A DNA stretch of 17,712 bases from Bacillota bacterium (lineage in GTDB: Bacteria > Bacillota > Clostridia > Peptostreptococcales > Natronincolaceae): contig JAEWHG010000066.1 of assembly GCA_023387935.1 (NCBI GenBank), positions 1 through 17,712 on the forward strand, given 5' to 3'. How positions within the stretch are numbered: the stretch's first letter is position 1; every line of letters starts with the position of its first letter. This document shows, piece by piece, positions 14,107-17,712 of the stretch. A program made the position numbers and the translations under genes. The notes under the pieces were generated by a model. It made no database searches and was not told where the DNA came from. It saw only the letters and a program-made list of their open reading frames with translations.

Positions 14107-15966
14107 ATGAATAGAAAAATTGATATATTAGATGATTTAACAATAAATAAAATAGCAGCTGGAGAAGTAGTGGAATCCCCTTACTCAGTGGTAAAAGAAC
14201 TTATTGAAAACTCCATTGATGCAGGTGCAACTACAATAACCTTAGAAATTCGTGATGGAGGTAAAAAGTATATTCGAATAACGGATAATGGCGTTGGAAT
14301 TAGAGAAGAATATGTAGAAAAAGCATTTATGCGACATAGTACATCTAAGATAACTACCATAGATGATTTAAACCAAATTAACTCCTTAGGTTTTAGAGGG
14401 GAAGCATTGGCAAGTATTGCAGCTGTTTCTCAGGTAGAAATGATTACGAAGCCTGAAGAACAGCAGCACGGAATATTAATACAGATCACTGGTGGAAAAA
14501 CAGAATCTATTAAAAAGGTAGGATGTCCAGTTGGAACGACGATTATTATAAAAAATCTTTTTTTCAATACGCCAGCAAGATTAAAATTTATGAAATCTAA
14601 CAATGCTGAAACCATCAAAATTACGGAAATAATTACTCGTTTGTCTCTTAGCAATCCTAGTATATCCTTTAAATATATCAACAATAATAATATTATGTTT
14701 ACCACTCCAGGAAGTGATGCTTTATCCCAAGCAATAATATCTGTACTAGATAAAGATACTTTTAAAAATCTAATTTTTATTGAAGAAAATGAACTAAATA
14801 TGAATCTGCAGGGATATATTGGACAGCCGAATTTTGTTAGAGGGAATAGAAATCTCCAAATTATTTTTGTAAATGGTAGATATGTAAAAAATAAGCTAAT
14901 CAACAAAGCTATAGAAGAAGCTTATAAAGAAAAAGTTATGATAAATAAACATCCTGTATGTATTTTAAACTTAAATATTGAACCATCATTAATAGATGTA
15001 AATGTTCATCCTGCAAAAACAGAAGTAAAATTTGAAAACGAAGATAAAATATATGAATTTATTTGTAAATCTATAGTCACAACTCTAGAAAAAAATGCTA
15101 CGATACCGAATCTAACAGTATCAAAGCCAACATTAGAAAATAACAAGGGTCCTTCTAAACACTTTCATCCAATAACTATAGGAGAAAGTATAGAAAAAAA
15201 CAATACAAATATAAAGGAAAATGCTAGATCTTTTGAAAATCTGTTGATAAATGAGACCAAGGAAGAATATATCCAAAACACAAAGACTCCACCAATTAAG
15301 CACTTTATCGATAGTAAAAATAATGAGGGAGATCAGATTAAAATTAATGAAATAGAGGAAAATATGATACAATCTTCTTTCCTAAGTACATTACTAGATG
15401 AATATAAGATTATAGGGCAAATATTTAATACATATATCGTATTAGAGAAGGATCAATCTATTTATTTAATTGATCAACATGCTGCTCATGAAAGATTATT
15501 ATACAATAAATTTTTACACGAAATAAAAAATGAGCAGGTTATATCTCAAAGACTATTAGAGTCTAAGGTGTTGGAATTGTCTAGTGAGGATTATATACTA
15601 TTATTTAATAATATAGGGACCTTTGAAAAATTAGGTTTTGAAATTGAAGATTTTGGAGGTAATACAATAATAATCAGACAGGTACCTATGATTTTAGGAA
15701 AGCCTCAGAATTTTTCTTTTATTTATGAAATATTAGATGAAGTAGCAAGCAATAATCGTGTTGATAACTATTTTGAAGATACTCTTATTAAGAAAGCATG
15801 TAAAGAGGCAATAAAGGCAAAGGATCGATTAGATTATTCTGAGATAAAAAAATTAATTGAGGATTTATATAGACTTACACCGCCACTAACTTGTCCTCAT
15901 GGTAGACCAATTATTTTAACAATGAGAAAATATGAGATTGAAAAACATTTTAAAAGGATACAATAG
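14107..15966 (+). CDS. mutL: DNA mismatch repair protein MutL
   Basis: MutL links mismatch recognition by MutS to strand removal; in bacteria without MutH it nicks the DNA itself. The N-terminal GHKL ATPase shows ENSIDAGA, DNGVGI, HSTSKI and GFRGEALASIAAVS. A polar, low-complexity linker spans about residues 335-430. The C-terminal endonuclease domain has DQHA at 456-459 with E462, plus ACKEAIKAK and CPHGRP, which are the zinc-site motifs of nicking MutL. In the motif DQHA(X)2E(X)4E the last Glu is Asn467, which is unusual. It has 619 aa, as expected. AAGGAGG (14094-14100) overlaps the mutS stop, and ATG 14107 follows by 6 nt; ATG 14103 is out of frame and stops after three codons. Translation is probably coupled to mutS. 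Confidence 0.96.
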   Translation: MNRKIDILDDLTINKIAAGEVVESPYSVVKELIENSIDAGATTITLEIRDGGKKYIRITDNGVGIREEYVEKAFMRHSTSKITTIDDLNQINSLGFRGEALASIAAVSQVEMITKPEEQQHGILIQITGGKTESIKKVGCPVGTTIIIKNLFFNTPARLKFMKSNNAETIKITEIITRLSLSNPSISFKYINNNNIMFTTPGSDALSQAIISVLDKDTFKNLIFIEENELNMNLQGYIGQPNFVRGNRNLQIIFVNGRYVKNKLINKAIEEAYKEKVMINKHPVCILNLNIEPSLIDVNVHPAKTEVKFENEDKIYEFICKSIVTTLEKNATIPNLTVSKPTLENNKGPSKHFHPITIGESIEKNNTNIKENARSFENLLINETKEEYIQNTKTPPIKHFIDSKNNEGDQIKINEIEENMIQSSFLSTLLDEYKIIGQIFNTYIVLEKDQSIYLIDQHAAHERLLYNKFLHEIKNEQVISQRLLESKVLELSSEDYILLFNNIGTFEKLGFEIEDFGGNTIIIRQVPMILGKPQNFSFIYEILDEVASNNRVDNYFEDTLIKKACKEAIKAKDRLDYSEIKKLIEDLYRLTPPLTCPHGRPIILTMRKYEIEKHFKRIQ

Positions 15967-15977
15967 GAGGTAGTTCA

Positions 15978-16919
15978 GTGAAAAAAAGGTTACTTATTAT
16001 AGTAGGTCCTACAGCTGTTGGAAAGACTGATACATCTATCATTTTAGCTAATAAATTAAATGGAGAAATAATTTCTGCAGATTCAATGCAAATTTATAAA
16101 TATATGGACATAGGCACAGCTAAACCTACAGAAGAAGATAAAAAAGGTATTAAACATCATTTAATCGATGTAGTTAAGCCCGATGAAAGTTTTTCTGTAG
16201 CTGAATTTCAGAAAATGGCTAAGAGCTCAATCGATGAACTAGTGCTGAATAAAAAACTTCCGATTATAGCAGGAGGTACTGGATTGTATATTAACTCTCT
16301 TATTTATGATATGGACTTTACTAAATCAGTTTCTAACTGGAAGCTTAGAGAAGAACTACAGGATGAAGCGAATGAGTTTGGAAATGAGTTTGTACATAAT
16401 AAACTAAAATTAATAGATCCTGATGCCGCAAATAGGATACATCCTAATAATTTAAAAAAGGTTATTCGTGCTATTGAAGTATATTATGAAACAGGGGACA
16501 AAATAGGAGATTTTAGTAAGGATATTCGTATTAATGAAGAGTATGAAATTTTTTTAGTTGGGTTATGTAGGAATAGAGAAGAACTATATGATAGAATAAA
16601 TAAGAGAGTAGATATCATGATGGCTCAAGGTCTAGTAGAGGAAGTAAAAAAATTATTGGATTTAGGATACTCTAAGGAATTAGTTTCTTTTAAGGGATTA
16701 GGATATAAAGAGATTGTAAAATATTTAGAAGGTGAGTATGATTTACAGGAAGCTATAGACATACTAAAACGGGATACTAGACGATATGCCAAACGTCAGT
16801 TAACCTGGTTTAGAAGGTATAGTGATATGAATTGGTACAATATATCTAATTATAATTCTTGTGAAAATCTGGCAGATGATATTATTAAGGATTTTAAAGG
16901 ACATTTCAACTTGCTGTAG
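15978..16919 (+). CDS. miaA: tRNA dimethylallyltransferase MiaA
   Basis: MiaA moves a dimethylallyl group from dimethylallyl diphosphate to N6 of A37 in tRNAs that read codons starting with U, giving i6A37, the substrate of MiaB encoded upstream. The 313-residue protein has the P-loop GPTAVGKT at 10-17, SADSMQIYKYMDIGTAKPT, KHHLIDV, AGGTGLYI and the C-terminal RRYAKRQLTWFRR, all MiaA hallmarks. The start is GTG 15978. AGGAGG (15965-15970) overlaps the mutL TAG and lies 7 nt upstream, pointing to translational coupling within the operon. The order mutL-miaA-hfq is widespread in bacteria. Confidence 0.97.
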   Translation: MKKRLLIIVGPTAVGKTDTSIILANKLNGEIISADSMQIYKYMDIGTAKPTEEDKKGIKHHLIDVVKPDESFSVAEFQKMAKSSIDELVLNKKLPIIAGGTGLYINSLIYDMDFTKSVSNWKLREELQDEANEFGNEFVHNKLKLIDPDAANRIHPNNLKKVIRAIEVYYETGDKIGDFSKDIRINEEYEIFLVGLCRNREELYDRINKRVDIMMAQGLVEEVKKLLDLGYSKELVSFKGLGYKEIVKYLEGEYDLQEAIDILKRDTRRYAKRQLTWFRRYSDMNWYNISNYNSCENLADDIIKDFKGHFNLL

Positions 16920-16960
16920 AATATTAATATCGTCATAATTTGATGAGAGGGGAAGGTAAT

Positions 16961-17203
16961 ATGAAAAATAATATTAATTTACAAGATGTATTTTTGAATC
17001 AAGTTAGAAAAGAAAGCACTGTGATTACAATATTCCTAGTAAATGGATTTCAATTAAAGGGTACTGTTAAAGGATTTGATAACTACACCATAGTCCTAGA
17101 TTCCGATGGAAGACAGCAAATGATTTATAAACATGCAGTATCTACCATATCTCCAAGTTCACCTATTAACTTTAATTTAAATACAAGAAAGAATAATGAA
17201 TAA
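16961..17203 (+). CDS. hfq: RNA chaperone Hfq
   Basis: Hfq is a ring-shaped hexamer that binds U-rich and A-rich RNA and can bring sRNAs to mRNAs. The 80-residue protein is mostly Sm fold, with a short tail as in Gram-positive Hfq: an N-terminal helix (NINLQDVFLNQVRKE), Sm1 (TVITIFLVNGFQLKGTVKGF) and Sm2 with YKHAVST, the family's YKHAIST motif. I chose ATG 16961, because GAGGGGAAGG (16947-16956) is its SD. An in-frame TTG at 16940 adds seven residues but has no SD. It is the last gene of the mutS operon, 41 bp after miaA, and is followed by a terminator. The Hfq role in sRNA control is weaker in Firmicutes than in enterobacteria, though it is documented in some clostridia. Confidence 0.96.
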   Translation: MKNNINLQDVFLNQVRKESTVITIFLVNGFQLKGTVKGFDNYTIVLDSDGRQQMIYKHAVSTISPSSPINFNLNTRKNNE

Positions 17204-17223
17204 TATTATAAAATATATTAAAG

Positions 17224-17256
17224 ACTTCCTATTTTTAATCGAATAGGAAGTTTTAA
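17224..17256 (+). terminator. Terminator of the mutS-mutL-miaA-hfq operon
   Basis: A perfect 10-bp stem pairs ACTTCCTATT (17224-17233) with AATAGGAAGT (17242-17251) around an 8-nt loop. It is followed by TTTTAATTAT, a rather short T-tract, 20 bp after the hfq stop. Confidence 0.82.
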
Positions 17257-17321
17257 TTATATGGTATTTTCTATTAAAATAAACAGCCGAATAGACATGG
17301 TTTCTGTTTTCTATAAAATAC

Positions 17322-17351
17322 TTGTATTAACAGATATAGTAGAGGTATAAT
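17322..17351 (+). promoter_or_regulatory. Upstream candidate promoter of the ynbB-like gene
   Basis: TTGTAT at 17322-17327 and a perfect TATAAT at 17346-17351 are 18 bp apart. The predicted start (about 17358) falls within the palindrome TATATGT-GT-ACATATA (17354-17369), so this promoter may be regulated. The leader would be about 87 nt. Confidence 0.5.
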
Positions 17352-17353
17352 GC

Positions 17354-17369
17354 TATATGTGTACATATA
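17354..17369. repeat. 7-2-7 palindrome downstream of the -10 of the ynbB-like gene
   Basis: TATATGT-GT-ACATATA is a perfect inverted repeat. It is flanked by a second, outer pair ATATAGT (17334-17340) and ACTATAT (17373-17379). It covers the predicted start of the upstream promoter. Operator or hairpin function is inferred. Confidence 0.4.
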
Positions 17370-17385
17370 ACCACTATATTATATT

Positions 17386-17414
17386 TTGACTATAGAGAAA
17401 ATATAAATTAAAAT
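17386..17414 (+). promoter_or_regulatory. Downstream candidate promoter of the ynbB-like gene
   Basis: TTGACT at 17386-17391 and TAAAAT at 17409-17414 are 17 bp apart, each close to consensus. The start would be near 17421, giving a short leader that still holds the AAAGGAG SD at 17431-17437. Confidence 0.5.
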
Positions 17415-17444
17415 TGTAGATTAAAATTTGAAAGGAGATATACA

Positions 17445-17712
17445 ATGGTACATAATATACTGCGGGATGCTTTTAGAATAAATGAACATTTAATTAATAA
17501 GATGATGGAAATAGAAGATGGTTTAATTGAAAGATTTAAAGAGATCGATATCATCAAGGAGTATAACCAATATAAGGTTCTAAAGGCAATGCAAGAGTGT
17601 CGATTAAGCGATCAGCATTTTAATTGGACTACAGGTTACGGGTATAATGATATTGGTCGAGAAAAAATAGAAGAGATATATGCAAAAGTATTTTCAGCAG
17701 AGGATGCAATTG
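17445..17712 (+). CDS. Methionine gamma-lyase family / YnbB-type PLP protein, 3'-truncated by window edge
   Basis: This is the N-terminal 89 residues of a PLP-dependent fold-type I protein of the family once called 'aluminum resistance protein' (YnbB in B. subtilis), annotated by homology as cystathionine or methionine gamma-lyase-like. The visible signature is FNWTTGYGYNDIGREKIEEI followed by YAKVFSAEDAI, the conserved N-terminal block of this family. ATG 17445 follows AAAGGAG (17431-17437) by 7 nt. The active-site lysine lies outside the window, so neither completeness nor activity can be judged. Its place just after hfq agrees with other Firmicutes, where ynbB lies in the hfq-glnR/lexA neighbourhood. 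Confidence 0.85.
   Translation, partial: MVHNILRDAFRINEHLINKMMEIEDGLIERFKEIDIIKEYNQYKVLKAMQECRLSDQHFNWTTGYGYNDIGREKIEEIYAKVFSAEDAI

Noticed and set aside
14430..14906. Long open frames on the strand opposite mutL, mutS, recA and pgsA
   Set aside because: They lie wholly within strongly supported genes, give no recognisable protein and lack SD sites; they are by-products of AT-rich codon use.
1..17712. CRISPR arrays, tRNA/rRNA genes, insertion sequences, prophage or attachment sites
   Set aside because: I looked for regularly spaced repeats, cloverleaf-like sequences, transposase or integrase motifs and long direct repeats, and saw none.

Overview
The window is AT-rich, low-GC DNA from an endospore-forming Firmicute of the Clostridia. 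The evidence is spoVS, the order pgsA-recA-rny-spoVS and miaB-mutS-mutL-miaA-hfq, an SLH-anchored wall hydrolase, strong Gram-positive Shine-Dalgarno (SD) sites and a Bacillus-type SOS box. A relative of Alkaliphilus or Natronincola is a guess from the overall look; no species call is possible from sequence alone. All genes are on the plus strand except one GH18-SLH gene.

Layout. 1-1004: the 3' part of mnmH/selU (tRNA 2-selenouridine synthase; its start lies outside the window). 1055-1591: pgsA. 1626-2772: recA with a sigma-A promoter and a LexA box. 3057-4604: rny (RNase Y), apparently starting at an ATT codon. 4779-5039: spoVS behind a sigma-H-like promoter. 5178-6409: a PHP-domain phosphoesterase and a PadR-type regulator. 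6472-7665: a class I aminotransferase. 7737-9356 (minus): a secreted GH18 protein with three SLH repeats, convergent with the aminotransferase and sharing a bidirectional terminator. 9357-9868: a 512-bp intergenic region. 9869-11281: miaB. 11447-17203: the compact mutS-mutL-miaA-hfq operon. 17445-end: the start of a YnbB-type (methionine gamma-lyase family) gene.

How the genes fit together. There is a DNA-repair block (recA under SOS control; mutS and mutL). There is also an RNA block: RNase Y starts mRNA decay, Hfq binds RNA, MiaA and MiaB act one after the other on A37 of tRNAs (i6A, then ms2i6A), and MnmH acts on U34. The PHP protein may be a nucleotidase or an RNase AM-like enzyme.

Most interesting signals. 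(1) The 512-bp gap upstream of miaB has a perfect 7-1-7 Fur box (9540-9554) over the -10 of a good sigma-A promoter, followed about 60-95 nt downstream by a hairpin and T-tract. This looks like a Fur-repressed small RNA or an iron-responsive attenuated leader in front of miaB, which encodes an Fe-S enzyme. (2) rny has no ATG, GTG or TTG that could yield a full-length protein; an ATT codon sits at the right distance from a strong SD. (3) The PadR gene shows a similar pattern with ATA. (4) recA has a perfect hairpin between its SD and its most likely ATG. I see no tRNA, rRNA, CRISPR, insertion sequence or prophage.
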